Positions 12,298 to 28,880 of a stretch of DNA of 64,000 nucleotides are shown one piece after another. Made by a program: the position numbers and the translations under genes. Each line of letters opens with the position of its first letter. Positions within the stretch are counted from its first letter, which is position 1. This DNA is from Rotaria macrura (lineage: Eukaryota > Rotifera > Eurotatoria > Philodinida > Philodinidae): positions 285,274 to 349,273 of the forward strand of contig OENT01000025.1 of the NCBI GenBank assembly GCA_900239685.1. Reading direction: 5' to 3'. The notes below the pieces were generated by a model. The model was given only the letters and a program-made list of their open reading frames with translations, made no database searches and was not told where the DNA came from.

Positions 12298-13664
12298 CTA
12301 GACTCTCGGTGCTCCATGTGCATCTGGCATACGCTCAATAGTATAACGATGTCCATGTAAATACATAATTGGTACACCAGGAATCTTTCTTACACGTCGT
12401 TTTAATTCACGATCGCATGTTGCCACAATGTAACATTTGTGTTGTGTAACACGTTGTACAATACAATCGTCAGCATATGTACCTTGATGTGAACATGGTA
12501 AACGTTCAAAACGTGGATCTTTTGCAATACGTAATGCTACACGATATTTTGTACCTAATTTTTCAATTTCACCCATGACACAATCTGTTATATATGGCGT
12601 ACATTTTGCATAAAGACAATCCATCATCGATTGAATGATATCCAATTTTACTTTGATCGAAAAATTGATAAAGTTTGTATCAACTAATATGTGATATGGA
12701 GGACCTGAAGAAATCATAGAATTCGATAGTTAGAATAGTAGTCAGTACGTTTGTTAATGTTAGAAATTGGGTCATATGAGAAACTTTAATTTCAATATAA
12801 TTCTTTTTCAAGGACAACCGTTCAGAAAAATAAAAGATCCATTTGATTTTTATCTTCTTTTTGAATAGAATTTTTCTACATGCATATATTTGTCGTGTTG
12901 CTTTTCACTCTTTGAAACATCTAAACATAGATTTAACTAGTCAATAAGTTCGTATTGCGAATGCATTGTATCTATACAGAAAATTCAAACGTAGTTTGGT
13001 ATTTGTTCAGTTCACTATATTTTTGCCATCACTTACATAAGGAAGGCATGAAATCAATGCTAGATTATGAATTCTCATTTGTTAACTTCTTATCTTTAAA
13101 AATGTACTTGTACAATAATTAGAAACTCTACTATATTTGGCTGCAAGGATTGTTTTTCTTTTGATGAAATGTTGCGACATACTTTAGATGTTAGTTGTTG
13201 TCAATTCTTGTAGAAATATATCCATCAAGTTCAGTTCCTCTGATATAAGAATTTTCATTTGTCGCTCGATATAATTCGACATAGTCTAACAGTCGATTTT
13301 TAAAGTCAAATCCTTCACTTCATTTTTGCATATCGAAAATCGAAAACAAGTCATATAAATATATGCATCTCGTGTATATGCTTTTAAATGAACCATAATG
13401 TTTAATCTTGCCGTAGTTTCATAAAAGCACAATACATGAAATTTAAAATAAGAAGAACATACCGAGTTGTGTATTGTATCGAAAGAATAATGCTGATGTA
13501 ACCGGTGCAACTTGTTTTTCCGTAATTTCGCCAATGGTTTTCTTTTCTTGTTTTTTATCATGATTTTTTGTTTTAATCCTGTCTTTGGCTTTAAGTCTTG
13601 CATCAGTTAGTTTAATCATTCGCTTCATTTCTGCAAAACGTTTTTGACCTTTGGGACGAGTCAT
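12298..13664 (-). CDS. FCF1: rRNA-processing protein FCF1 (PIN domain)
   Basis: Two exons, 13463-13664 and 12298-12704, join through the codon for Gly68 to give 202 residues, close to the roughly 198 usual for the family. The product belongs to the Fcf1/Utp24 family. It is a PIN-domain endonuclease of the small-subunit processome that cuts pre-rRNA in the nucleolus. The N-terminus is lysine-rich. The PIN domain begins with [12 protein letters not shown], and acidic candidates for the metal site are D76, E113, D146/D147 and D165. The C-terminus keeps the family ending ERMPD.xGAPR. The 758-nt intron is long for this window. It is the last gene of the 12-24 kb head-to-tail cluster; its start lies 147 bp downstream of the MCCC1 stop. 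Identification is secure. Confidence 0.96.
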
Positions 13665-13811
13665 GATGATAAAAGGTAAAACTAATCTAAAACATCAGAT
13701 TGATTTAGACAAATGCTAGTGGTTTTACAAAACAAAAGAAAAAAAAAGAACCAGGATCCAAACCGAACGTAGACTTATTCTCAAAAATGGATGCTACTAC
13801 TGCGATATAGT

Positions 13812-17620
<3,809 letters not shown>

Positions 17621-17846
17621 TTTACAGTCGTCTGAGATTCGCTTTTTGTTTCTTATAAGAAATAGATCATATCTGATAAATAGACAATTATCAATAATCT
17701 TCTCATTTTCTTACACTTTAAAACAATAAACAAAAGAAAACGAAGCAAGAATGTATTTACAGAAAAAAAAGCATTAAAAAAACGAACACATTTGAAATAC
17801 TTGATTGCACCCACAGATACAAAATAGAAAAACGAAACTAGATTCA

Positions 17847-20117
17847 TTAGAGTTTCAGCGTATCAACTTCCTGATATATGCGATTTGTTGTTGGTTGTTG
17901 CTGTTCAACAGCTTCAATCACGGTTGCATATCTTTCGGACACATCGTCACCCATTCCACTGCCGGCTAATGTTCTCGAATAATAATAAGCTTGTTGATTT
18001 TGATGTACTGTACCCGACGCACTACCGTTGGCTATTTCAGCATAAAGATCACTTCCAGTTGTTGTACCACGTTCACTATTTACAGATGAATAATAATTCT
18101 CACGTAATTGCTGTTGTTCTTCCATTTGCAAGCGTTGTGCACGATATTGTAATGATTCTCGTGTTATAACCTCATCATAATGAGGACGACGACTAGAGTC
18201 ATTGTTATTTGCGGTTACACTACCGTACACTTGAGGTAGAAGTGGTGGTAAGGGTAATGGAGGAGGTGGTGGCGGTGGTGGCGGATGTTCTGGTGGAATT
18301 TGAGAAGTCATTGTATATCCAGTTAGATATGAACTTGGCGAAAAAATTGCAGATGGAGAAGATCTAGAAATAAATAAGATTATCGGTAGGATATAATATG
18401 ATTCAAAAATCATCCTTCAAGGCTTTTTTATACGTGAAAATATCAATTCAACATTGTTACAAAGTAGTGAATCCTATGGAAAATAAGAAAGGATAGGAAG
18501 CAAGATTTTCTCTTATTACCATATCTATTTTCAAAGAGAAACGGCAACTGTTCCAAAAGTTGGTTTTAAGATTATAAAATTTTTCTGAATATTTCTTAGC
18601 TAAGGATTCGTCCGCAGCATTGACCAAATTATCTTATCAAAAGATGCTCCCTTTCTGTTTCAATGAGAATTCACCTATGTACATCAAACAATGATGTAAC
18701 GAATAATCAAATACCGTTTCACACTATACTGACATCGGATGAATTTTGTTGTCTATATATTAGGCACACATATTCAGACAACTCGATTAATGAAGAAAAA
18801 GTAAAGTATTGGATTCGAATTGAATCCAATTTATCTTTAGTAGACGTGTAGTTCTCCTCTGATCGATCTCGACGTATAGATATATTTACCAATTCTATTT
18901 AACACTAAGTCAAAATGAGAATCTCATATGAAAAGCAAAACTTTATCCAGTTTCAGAATAGAAGAAAACTCCATTGAAATTTGAGTAGATAAGTGTCACT
19001 ATGAAAGAAATAATCTTTGTTTTTTATGAACTTTCTCCGATGTTACAGTATTTTATATTGTATTTTCAACTAACTCTCGAATGAAATTAACAATAGTTTG
19101 AAATTATTGCACAGCTTTACGCCATTGATTAAGATTTGCAGTCGTTTGTTTCGAGTTATTATCGAGATTAAAATATTTCTGAAAGATTCCGAAAATTTTC
19201 GATCATTCAGTAGGATTCCTAGTTTTGAAACTGTCAACAATAAAGAGCATTTCGTTCGCAATATATATTTAGTACCGGAAAAAATATGACGATTGTCAAT
19301 GACAGAATTGATTTTTGGGGAAAATTTTACAACTATCAAACTAATTGATTCATAGGTGAAATTCTTCATTTTAGTTTGATAGACGACGTCCTACTCTCAA
19401 AACATCACGCTTATATGAACTATCGTTCTATATCAAATGAATCTTCTCGATTGGATACGTTTTCACGTACCTTATGTATTCATACTATGATGGCAATGCT
19501 GTTTTTCTCGCTTACAACTTGTACGTGTAGGTGCCTAGTAACCCCCTGGATATAAATGGCATCGATCGTCATTAAAATAGTAAACAGAAATGAAAGAAGA
19601 CGACTATTCAGAAAACTTTCATACATGATTCAATTACTTACGTTGTTGTCGATGCTGGAGACGAACCTTGTCGAAGGGCAGCTGCAATAGCAGCTGTAGT
19701 ATTAGGCGTTGTTCTCACGTCAGTATTGCCGATGGTTCTTGTTTTATCAACAGTAGCATAAAGTTGCGTATCATCATCGAAAGACTGTTGTTGAGGTCGA
19801 ACTGGTGTCAATTTCGTATAACCTCCATATTCCATTGATGTTGTTGAATCCCTATAATCATTATTAATACGTATTTCTCCATCACCTGATGAACCAATAA
19901 TTTTTTCATAATCCGATTCCATTGGAATAATTGATGCATCGGATGGTAGAGGAAGTGGTGCTAGAGTTACAGTTGTTGATTTGATTGGATTTGCACTTGA
20001 ATTATCTGATGATACACTATATGTGGCACGATCACGTTTAAAACAAAAACAAAACGAAAATGTTACGATAAAGGTGAATGAACCACCGACTATCAAACTA
20101 ATAAACCAATCGATCAT
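17847..20117 (-). CDS. Putative LAT/PAG-like transmembrane signalling adaptor
   Basis: Two exons, 19642-20117 and 17847-18363, join in frame across a 1278-nt intron, giving 330 residues. The short N-terminus runs into one TM helix (about residues 4-24), then a C-x-C (C23, C25) and basic KRDR. No ectodomain exists upstream, because the ATG follows CAG directly and the next gene ends 130 bp away. The remaining 300 residues are disordered and carry nine YxxPhi motifs: Y70, Y100, Y120, Y205, Y221, Y250, Y266 (YAEI), Y304 and Y322. Two pairs are spaced exactly 16 residues. A nine-proline run followed by LPLPPLLP (186-202) could bind SH3 or EVH1 domains. This matches transmembrane adaptors phosphorylated by Src-family kinases (LAT, PAG, LAX), in which juxtamembrane Cys is palmitoylated. 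No sequence homologue is recognised; function is inferred from architecture. Confidence 0.75.
18364..19641 (-). other. Long intron of the putative adaptor gene
   Basis: This 1278-nt intron has a GTAAGT donor and a TTTCTAG acceptor. It separates the membrane-proximal tail from the proline-rich tail. No coding exon, repeat or RNA gene was recognised inside on either strand. Confidence 0.6.
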
Positions 20118-20247
20118 CTGTTTTTGTGATTAATAATCGAAATAAATTTCATCTAAAATAGCAGGTACTGATAAAATATGGATTTTACTCGGAGAACTAA
20201 AGGTACTTTAATAAAAAAAAAGGATAGAAAAAGTGTGAGATTATTAT

Positions 20248-22969
20248 TTAAGCAGATTTTTGATGACGTCCAGTGAATGTATTCATTGAGTGATGAATAC
20301 CAATCATATCTTGTACTTCAAGTTCAGAAGCTGTTGACGACATTCTAATATTGGAAAAAAAACCATATATAAAAATAGAATATCTTAGGTTTGTCGCTCT
20401 TCTTATGTTTATTCTAACCTGGTTAAAACAAGAGAAAGACGTAAGGATTTTGGTATAAGTAACATATGTTGATTTTTGCGTATCGCTTCAATTATTAAAT
20501 CACATACATTATCTTGATGCAAAAGAGGAGCAATATCACTTGAGAAAATAAATATCAGTGTAAATTATCAACACGTTTTTCATGCTAATCATACCTTGTA
20601 GTGACACCTTCAAACATTCCTGTATTAATAAAACTTGGACATACGACTGTTGTTTTAATACCAAACTTTTTCAAACTATACAATTCATGTCTAAACAAAA
20701 CTCATATTCATATAATAAATTATATTTATCAGATGATTTATTCTTACGTTAGCGCTTCATGTAATCCAACAGCAGCAAATTTTGAAGAACAATAATCAAC
20801 TAAACGAGTTGCACCAACTAAACCAGCAGCACTTGCAATTGTTACAATATGACCATGATTGTTTTCTAACATTGAAGGTAAAAACGCTTTTAAAACCTTT
20901 GTAGACGAATAATTCATTAGTCAAGAGAAGAAAAACGAACATATTTGTTTTACCCAAAAATGTGCCATGACATTGATATCAAATGTCCGTTGAATCGAGG
21001 CATCACTGCAGTCGAGAAAAAGATTACCCGATACGACACCAGCATTATTGATAACCATTGTCACTTGACCGATTGTTTCTTGAACCTAAGTGAACAATAC
21101 ATCATGTCCTCGTCAACAAAACAAAAGCAAAACCCTACAACGTGCAATTAAAATGTAATGATCGAACAAATTCATGCAAAAATCTTTTGATGGAATAAAA
21201 TAATTGAATTAATTATATTCGTATAGTCATCAGTGATGAGAACGGTTTTTGATCGTACTGCAGGCAATCATATGATCATCGTATTACGTACAATAGAGAT
21301 AATGACGAACGATGTACTGTCAGTGGTGCAGTAATTTTTCTTTGCATCTCGTTCATGACTCTAGTTTTTGAATTGATCAACGATGAAAATCAGTGAGTGC
21401 AATCAATGTAGTACGATCCAACAAACAGTATTAAACTGATGGGTATCACTAAAACACATTTAGAAATGAGAGAACTTCTAAACTACTGATACTGAACAAC
21501 CAATATAAGCTCTTTTTCGATTTTCACTTTTCTCATCACATAAATGTCAAATCAATATATTGATCAGTCATAGTAACTTCTGAATCACTAGAGAAATGAC
21601 GTATGACTACTGTTATTTTGCTCATATGAAAAATGAACATTGATGTTCTTCTAATCTACTGATTGATATGCCGATTATGCAATCTTACATAAATAATGTA
21701 ATTTATGGCAATAGTTAAGATATCCACATCATGTTTGATGTTTTAGTACCATAGAGATTAAGCAGGAAGCTTATCGTAATTTGGCATCTATCGATGATCA
21801 AAATAGTTCCTGACAGTAGAAGTTACGTTTCTTTGTTTCTAAAAAAGAAATGGATTGAATAATGACTAATGGAAGTCGTCGATATTGGATACATTAGAAT
21901 TAGGTGTATTTTGTTTCATTTTGTCTAAATACGATTGCTACATATCGAAGTAGCTCGATAAAAAAGTATTTTAAAAATATTTGGATACATACGCATTCTA
22001 AGACATTAGTATATATAGTGTGGATAATGAAAGCTCAAAAAAATTTAAACTAAGCCGCGAAACGGAACATCTTCAACAGATGTATCTGTGACATTGGTAA
22101 AAAATACACATAATCTGATGGACTGAAAAGTGTTGGATATCATTGATCCATTATTTAACAGATTGTTCAAAAACAATCAAAATAATTTGTGATCTAGGGA
22201 CATACTACTAACCATGAAATAATCAGGGAGCTATATTGTTTCGTGACGTACAGAAATAAACATAAGATGAAGGTCACATTGATCAAGAACACTAATACAT
22301 TATTAGATTGCACGTTTTTATTTTGTGCGTAATAGTTTTTTGCGAAAGTAAAGTACTCAATAGAATACCGATCAAAATCATTTAGGTAGAGAAAAATTAG
22401 TACAATCTAAACGGTAAAAATGAGCTCATAGTCCCGACGGAAGATTTTTAGCAAACTTTCATCGTATTATAAGAGTTTCTCTGTCCAGAACCATCATAAG
22501 TTTTCTAGTCTCTGTAGCTAATTGCCGATAAGGAATTGATTTTAATGACTTCTAGCTGTTGGTGTCATCAATGATCTATTCGTCTACGTTTTCCACAACT
22601 AGAGATGCTTCTATGTAGCATTATAGTAATTACTTTTTTTGCGCATTCATAAATGCTTTCCTTCTTTGTTAAGTCACATTTCATGGCATGAATTCGTTTT
22701 GAATTAGTAGCATCATTTAATTCTTCAGCAACACGAATATTATTGTCATTGTCGACATCCCATAAAACAAGTGTGCAGCCAAGGTGTGCTAATCGTTGAG
22801 CAAGACCTTTTCCAAGTCCACTTGCAGCACCAGTGATCAGAACGATTTCAGAATTTAACTCCTTAGGTGAAGGACTACCAGTGATGAGATTTATCAGATC
22901 AAGAAACCAATATTTAAATAAAACAAAAATGACTATAACATGTTGATAGACGAAATTTGCAAGACCCAT
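20248..22969 (-). CDS. SDR16C-family retinol dehydrogenase
   Basis: Six exons: 22634-22969, 20954-21085, 20748-20896, 20595-20690, 20419-20538 and 20248-20344. They give 309 residues, the usual size of SDR16C5/RDHE2-like enzymes. An N-terminal membrane helix (about 7-29) precedes the Rossmann fold, with cofactor motif TGAASGLG (46-53), NNAG (125-128) and catalytic S178, Y191 and K195 (YCSSK). The [17 protein letters not shown] segment and the C-terminal MNTFTGR match the RDHE2/DHRS3/RDH10 group. These are ER-anchored NAD(P)-dependent enzymes that interconvert retinol and retinaldehyde or similar alcohols. Intron 1 is 1548 nt; the others are 50-80 nt. Third of the five head-to-tail genes counted from FCF1 and MCCC1 upward after the adaptor; 130 bp separate its stop from the adaptor start. 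The exact paralogue and substrate are uncertain. Confidence 0.9.
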
Positions 22970-23096
22970 GCGTGTTGGATTTTCTTATTATATATCTAGA
23001 ATCATATCAATATAGGAAATTTATTTGCATGTATGCTCATTTTATTGACATAAACTTCAATAGAAATGAAAATTAGATAAGAAAAAACGGTTTTGA

Positions 23097-23949
23097 CTAA
23101 TGTCGAGAGGCTCGAATGATTTTTCGTTTAACACCTTTTTTCCCATCAGCTTGATCATCTTGCTCTTGATTTCCTGCATTACGTAATTGAGCATATGGTG
23201 AAAAGAAAAACAGCATAATGGCTTTATAAATGGCATAGAATGGAATCTAAAAATTAGAGTTGGTTGCTAATTGACTTTAAAAAAACTAAAACTTTTATGA
23301 ACACATACGGCTAGTAGAAGCCACCAAAAATATCGATGCAACAAACTAGCTGATTGTGTGATGGCAATCACGAGTATAAAGTCTTTCGCATATCTAAATA
23401 AGATTATGTTTCAGTCGTATAAATTGGCAGGTAGAAGAGAAAACGACAATATACTCAGAAACGCTTCCTTCCAAATTTAAATCAGTTACACTGCCACCTG
23501 ATTTACTTGTACCAAACTGGCGCATCAATGACCAAATAAACCATGCAGCCACAGATGATACTACAAAAAGAATCTTGACATACATATTAGATAATTATTT
23601 GTCATGTTCGAACTATTGAAGTGTAATATAGTTTCTTACAAGGGCAACAATTGAAAGTCCGCTGATAAAATAGAAGATGACATGAACAGCAAGAAAAACA
23701 CCCTAGAAAATATTTCAAAGTCTATGAAACAAATTATTTCAGCTAAATAAAAACTACATTGACAATAGTTAAAATTTTCCGATAAAAGTCAATTGTTTCA
23801 GCATTTTCTTTAGCTATTTGTGCTACGCCTTTTGTTGCTGCTTTTCCTTTTTTCTAAAAAGAAAAAATACACGCTAGATTCAACTTCACATGAACCCTAT
23901 GTAACAGTGACCATACTTTTGTTCCACTGGCTGTACCGACTGGAAACAT
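23097..23949 (-). CDS. TMEM208: Transmembrane protein 208 (SND2 homologue)
   Basis: Six exons: 23917-23949, 23758-23853, 23640-23702, 23455-23573, 23309-23393 and 23097-23246. They encode 181 residues against about 173 in human TMEM208. The product is an ER multipass membrane protein of the SRP-independent (SND) targeting route. A lysine-rich start KKGKAATKG and ENAETIDFYRKI lead into two hydrophobic helices. The conserved loop follows, with DLNLEGSVSEYAKDFILVIAITQ, then two more hydrophobic segments and a basic tail ending KRKIIRASRH. The exon 4 acceptor was chosen at AAG because the nearer TAG breaks the frame. The ATG follows TTTAG immediately, which fits a trans-spliced 5' end. It is the first gene of the head-to-tail cluster; 127 bp separate its stop from the SDR start. 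Confidence 0.88.
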
Positions 23950-26429
23950 CTAAATTTAAGAAAATATGATCCAAGTAATTAGTTTATACATTCCTGACAG
24001 ATGACCCATGGTCTATTTATTACTATGATTGATTTGTTTGCTGATGAATGAATAAATGAAACGAACGATTTCATCGGCGAATAGATACGAGCGAATTAGT
24101 TTTCTTTTCTTAAGTTTTAATAGATGGCGCTAACCATTGAAAGCATCCAGATGAATTCGCAGTACACGATACACAGGTTCGATGAAGAAAAATATTGGTT
24201 AAGGTTTTGAACGCAAAAGGAGAACAATCCACAACCGTCAATCTAATCATAGTACACACTAAATAGTGTTAGTACCGCATTTGCCATTTAACTACAATTG
24301 TAACGGTACATGAATGATAAAATGCTAATCGCAGACTCAAAAATTTGCTTTTATATGATCAATTTTTATTTATTTATCGATCTAGGTTACTCTCTGTTGT
24401 CAGATTAGAGATTGCACACGTCGTAATTTTCTTCAAGTGAAGCATTCAAGTCATACTTAACCTTTTCTTATTTGTTCATGTATCTCATATATCAAGTCGA
24501 ATCTATTCATTTTACATGTTCGGTTAACATGAACATAACATACTTGTTCATTTATATGTTAGATGCGTATTGTGGTGGTGTAACTATAAAAAAGTTAAAA
24601 GAGCGTGGATGAAGATACCTTTCTCGAATGTCTGTGATCAAACTTTTGTTTGTCAACAAAAAAATTCCCAAATCTATCCATAGCTTTAGAATGAAAAGTT
24701 ACGCATTTAAAATGATAATAGACAGTGTCAAAGATGATATCTGATTTTATTCGTCAATTCTGATTCATTTTATGGAGCATCATAACTAAAAATAGAACTC
24801 AATCAAATGTTAACGAAGAACAAAGTTAATCGTTAGATTACAATTATATTTTTTCCTTACTGATTACTAACCGAAGATTATTTAACTCTTTCAAATGTCA
24901 TTGCTTCAAAGGTTTTGATTTAATTTCTAAAACATCTTTACCAGACGTTAAAAAAGCATATTTTAAGAGTACTGATTGAAAATGAGGTGTATGCATTAAG
25001 ATCATGTAATTAAATCTTTCCGAATTATCTGAACAATAAAAAAAATCGCCTAGAAACTACATGTTTAGTCTATTTAATCTGTGATCAATGATAACAATGC
25101 CTACAATTTAATTCATCAGATTGGTTTTAATGGAGATTACTAGAAGGACTCGAATAATTTCTATACATTTTAAATCTGAGTAGATTAAACTTTACTTAGA
25201 TCCTTATTACAGACTAGTGTACGTACAAAACCAGAGTTATCGATTCGGAATAAAATGGAAATGAATTTTATCCACACTCCTCTAAACATGATGCTGTCAA
25301 AATGTTAATCTCATTTCGAATAATGTATGGACATATTTTATGAAAAAACGTTTATTAAATGTGTTAAGATTATCATATTGCGATGTAATTGCATTAGTTT
25401 TTGCAAAATATATTGATGAAAATGGAGACATAGTATCATTTATATGTTAACGTTGACTTCTCGAATAACATAGAGGCATACTGAAAAGACGACAATCATA
25501 TCAGTTATAATCTTCATTTAACTAGGTTTATATTTCAGAAAAACTAATATGAATTCCCCTTGATATTTCAACGGTAATCATGTTCTGTATAAAATCTTGG
25601 TACATTACCTTGAATCAACCTATTTCTATGTAATCGAAATTGTCTATCCCACTCATTCAATACAGTTCCCTTTTTATATAGTACCAAGTTTGCTCAATAT
25701 TATAATATTACTGTTATATTCGTTTTCAAAACTCTTATATAATCTTGAAATGTTACTACGAAACGGGTTCGTTTTCATTTAATAAAATATCATCTATCTG
25801 GTGCAAATTTCGTGCCTCGAAAACATGCATCTCATATGAAATTGGCATCGAAAGTCATCTCTCATTAGGAAGCACTACTTTTCTTAGTTCTTCCTGAATT
25901 TGCATGTATCTCATCTAACATAGATCGTAACGTTCTAAAATTCTCTTGATTCGAAATACGATTAGTAGTTTTCGAAGTACTTTTGCCCTAAAATCAAGCA
26001 AAAATCTGCGTACTTGTCTTCTTCTTCGCACTTCTGAAATACAAGAAGTAAGCTTTTACTTCCATTGTAATCATTCATAAGAAAGATTAAAATTTCGATC
26101 ATGAAATACTTCATACGTACATCACGAAAACCATTGAACATTGTATTCGAAGATTCGTTCAGTTTCAGTTAGTCGATTTTGGAATTATTAAAATAGTTTT
26201 GAATGTTCTCAGTTTGATATAAATGTGTAATATCTGAAAATCTTCGTTATTGCAACCACATAAAGGTATCATAGTTGTGCTTGCTGTATATAGACTCACT
26301 TTAAATGAAAACTCAAAGAATCACTCGACTCGTCGTTGTGATACAATAATGCTATGAAGAGAAAGGAAAAGATGATTTAGATATATAATGAAGAAGAAAA
26401 ACCAGCAAATCTGTAAGAGAATTTTTAAT
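23950..26429. other. Intergenic region, no gene seen
   Basis: About 2.5 kb upstream of the five-gene cluster. Open frames are short (at most about 60 codons) and show no domain or splice context. It probably includes the cluster promoter, but no motif can be named with confidence. Confidence 0.4.
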
Positions 26430-28560
26430 GCATCATTACCGCAAAGCGCAACAGCAAAAATCTGGCTTTTGATCTATGTTGAAGTCGTCCGCGACTGCAG
26501 AAAAAGGAGTACAGCGGTATCTGATGGGAAAAGGAATCATACTTTGAAATGATCCATGCTCATATCCTAGAAGTACATCTAAATTGCTGCTAGCGCAGTT
26601 TACCACGATTACGTGTTGAATGCTGTGTCCACAGAAATTATAAGCAGTCACAAAGTAAGAATCAGAACCCGTTAAATACATTATTTGATTTTCAAGAGTC
26701 ATTGCCATTTATAAGAAATGTGTCAATACTGTAGACTCTAAAGTGTTAGAACTATAATTCGCTACAACGATATCCAATCTTCTATGCTTGTAGCAATTAC
26801 CATCACCTATGGAATAAAGACATACATCAGAACCAGTAGAATATATGCCGTTGTACTGCCAAAAGAAATATTATCATAAACAAGTATGATTTCAGTACTA
26901 TGAAAACCCTTATAGGCAACAGCGACATCCAATAGATTATTTTTATTCAAATCGGAAACTAAAAATGACATCGGGCCTATACTACGGTCACTCGCAAGTA
27001 TTATTTCGTTAGCTAAAATTCTGTTTATATACTCATATTCGATATTCATTTCATTCCCATACTGATGAACGTCACTAGTATCCAATATAGGATCCTTGCT
27101 GACATTAATTAGTTGCTACAGATGCTGGATAAGAACCAGTTGCATATCACATTTTAGTTGCAAAATAACCAACTTCTGATCCAAGAAAAAGATTGACATC
27201 ATTATTAAATAAATTAGTGATAACAATAACAAGCATGATTTCATGGTTCACATCATCAACAGCAGTCGTGTTCGGATAACTTCAAACTGAATATCAATCA
27301 AAATTTACAGAAGAGCCTTTTTCCAGCTCAAGATGTACACGAACGCCATGGCTATCTCACTCTGTGACATCAACATCCAGCACAATATTAATATTGAAAT
27401 CGTCTACAGCTGCACGATGTGGATTATGCCCGATTGGTTGTATCATGGAAGTTTGTAAGCCATCGTACATCTGCAGAGGAATGTCTAATGCACCAGTGCC
27501 ATTGCTGCCAACTGCAACATCTAAATGTTTGTCCTCGTTAAAGCCAGGGATTGTAAATAATGTACAAACAGAGGTCCTGGTTGGATACTCGATCGCATTG
27601 TAATAGGTTCTCGTTTCCATAACGAGAAAATATATAACTAGGTTATTCCCATCAATATTTGTTGCGATTAAATATAATGTGGTGTCGCAATTGAAGTGGA
27701 CAGTATCTATGCAGTATAGGGTATACCCGCATTAATCGAATAGATGATGTCATTTGAAAATTTTCAATTAACTTGATTAAGAAGTGCGTCGATACCATTT
27801 GCTCCTTAATTAGCAATCGCTGTGTTGAGAAATGTATCATCGTGAAAGTCGCCAAAAATGAATGAATGAACTTGTGAACTGAGTTTTGTTGAAATCAATG
27901 TTTCATTTGTAAAAGTGCGATTATCATTTCCTAGAACAACGCCAATAGCTTATACGCCATAACTCACAATAGCAACTAAAGTTTCCAAAACTATTCAAGG
28001 CGAAAAAGAATTAGAATTCGTTGCATATATTGTTTGTTGGGAAAATATCCCAGTTTCTGACTGTAAAGTATACTTACACTACGGGTTCCTTAATTAATCG
28101 CATTGATATCGACCAGTGTATCTCCGTCGAAATCAGTTGAATAAGCCGATATGGTGTGTGATGCGCCTGTCAAAAGTTTTGATTCTAACACAAGAAATCT
28201 GTTCCTAAATCTGTGAAATATAGCAATGTTATTAGTTCCGACATTTGTGAGTGTAGTATCAGAATTGTAATCAATTTTAAAATCTTAGACGGCAATCATG
28301 TATGCAGTGCATATTGTATCAAATGGAAACACGAACTTGTTTTAAAAGATCCCATCGTTATTTCCATATTATTCTGTGATATTGTTAGCAATGTGATTAA
28401 CAACAAGTGTATCCAACCAATATATCGTTTTTAATATTGCCAATAGCAATCGACCGAGGAGTATAATGATATTCGCTTGAATTTTAGGGCGTTAGTGAAA
28501 AGTTCATTTGAAAGTTTTGAACTCAACAATACAAGAGTAGTAACTTGATAACCGATCGGT
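26430..28560 (-). pseudogene. Degenerate FG-GAP/VCBS-repeat protein
   Basis: Successive minus-strand fragments in different frames carry eroded copies of the FG-GAP repeat cycle: an ATG/STGS-type strand, an AVADDFN-type calcium loop, LDVAV and VLLGYEHGSF. Clear pieces lie at 26436-26708 (SAVADDFNIDQKPDF, LLGYEHGSFQSM), 26807-27085 (VSDLNKNNLLDVAVAY), 27357-27620 (FNEDKHLDVAVGSNG, AAVDDFNINIVLDV) and around 28090-28150 (DFDGDTLVDI followed by stops). Stops and frameshifts interrupt every stretch, so no intact product is possible. Intact family members form beta-propellers and are abundant in bdelloid genomes. Spliced exons could rescue some but not all of the breaks. Confidence 0.7.
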
Positions 28561-28880
28561 TCCTTTGATTCCAACCATCATCCCTGTGAATTAGCTTGGG
28601 TTATTTCTGAGTCTTACAGAATGTTGTCAAAAATAACTTGTACAATTCTATTCAGACACTTTGAAATCTCATTTAAAAAGACATCTTGAACTGCAAAAAG
28701 ATGCACAAATATTCGATTTTATCGGTCTGGTTACTTGATTGTTTTTTATCACTGATATGTTGCCAAAAATGTTCATATTATGAATTTCGTACAAAAATTG
28801 AGACGAAAATCAATGAATATGACTTATGCAAGTTGCATACATATTTTGTGATCAGGTATACTGTCAGTGCAAAAAGTAGT

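Noticed and set aside
18360-20120. Adaptor tail motifs as a classical ITAM (YxxL/I-x6-8-YxxL/I)
   Set aside because: The paired motifs are separated by about 12 residues, and most have Val at +3, outside the strict ITAM consensus; only the looser YxxPhi description is supported.
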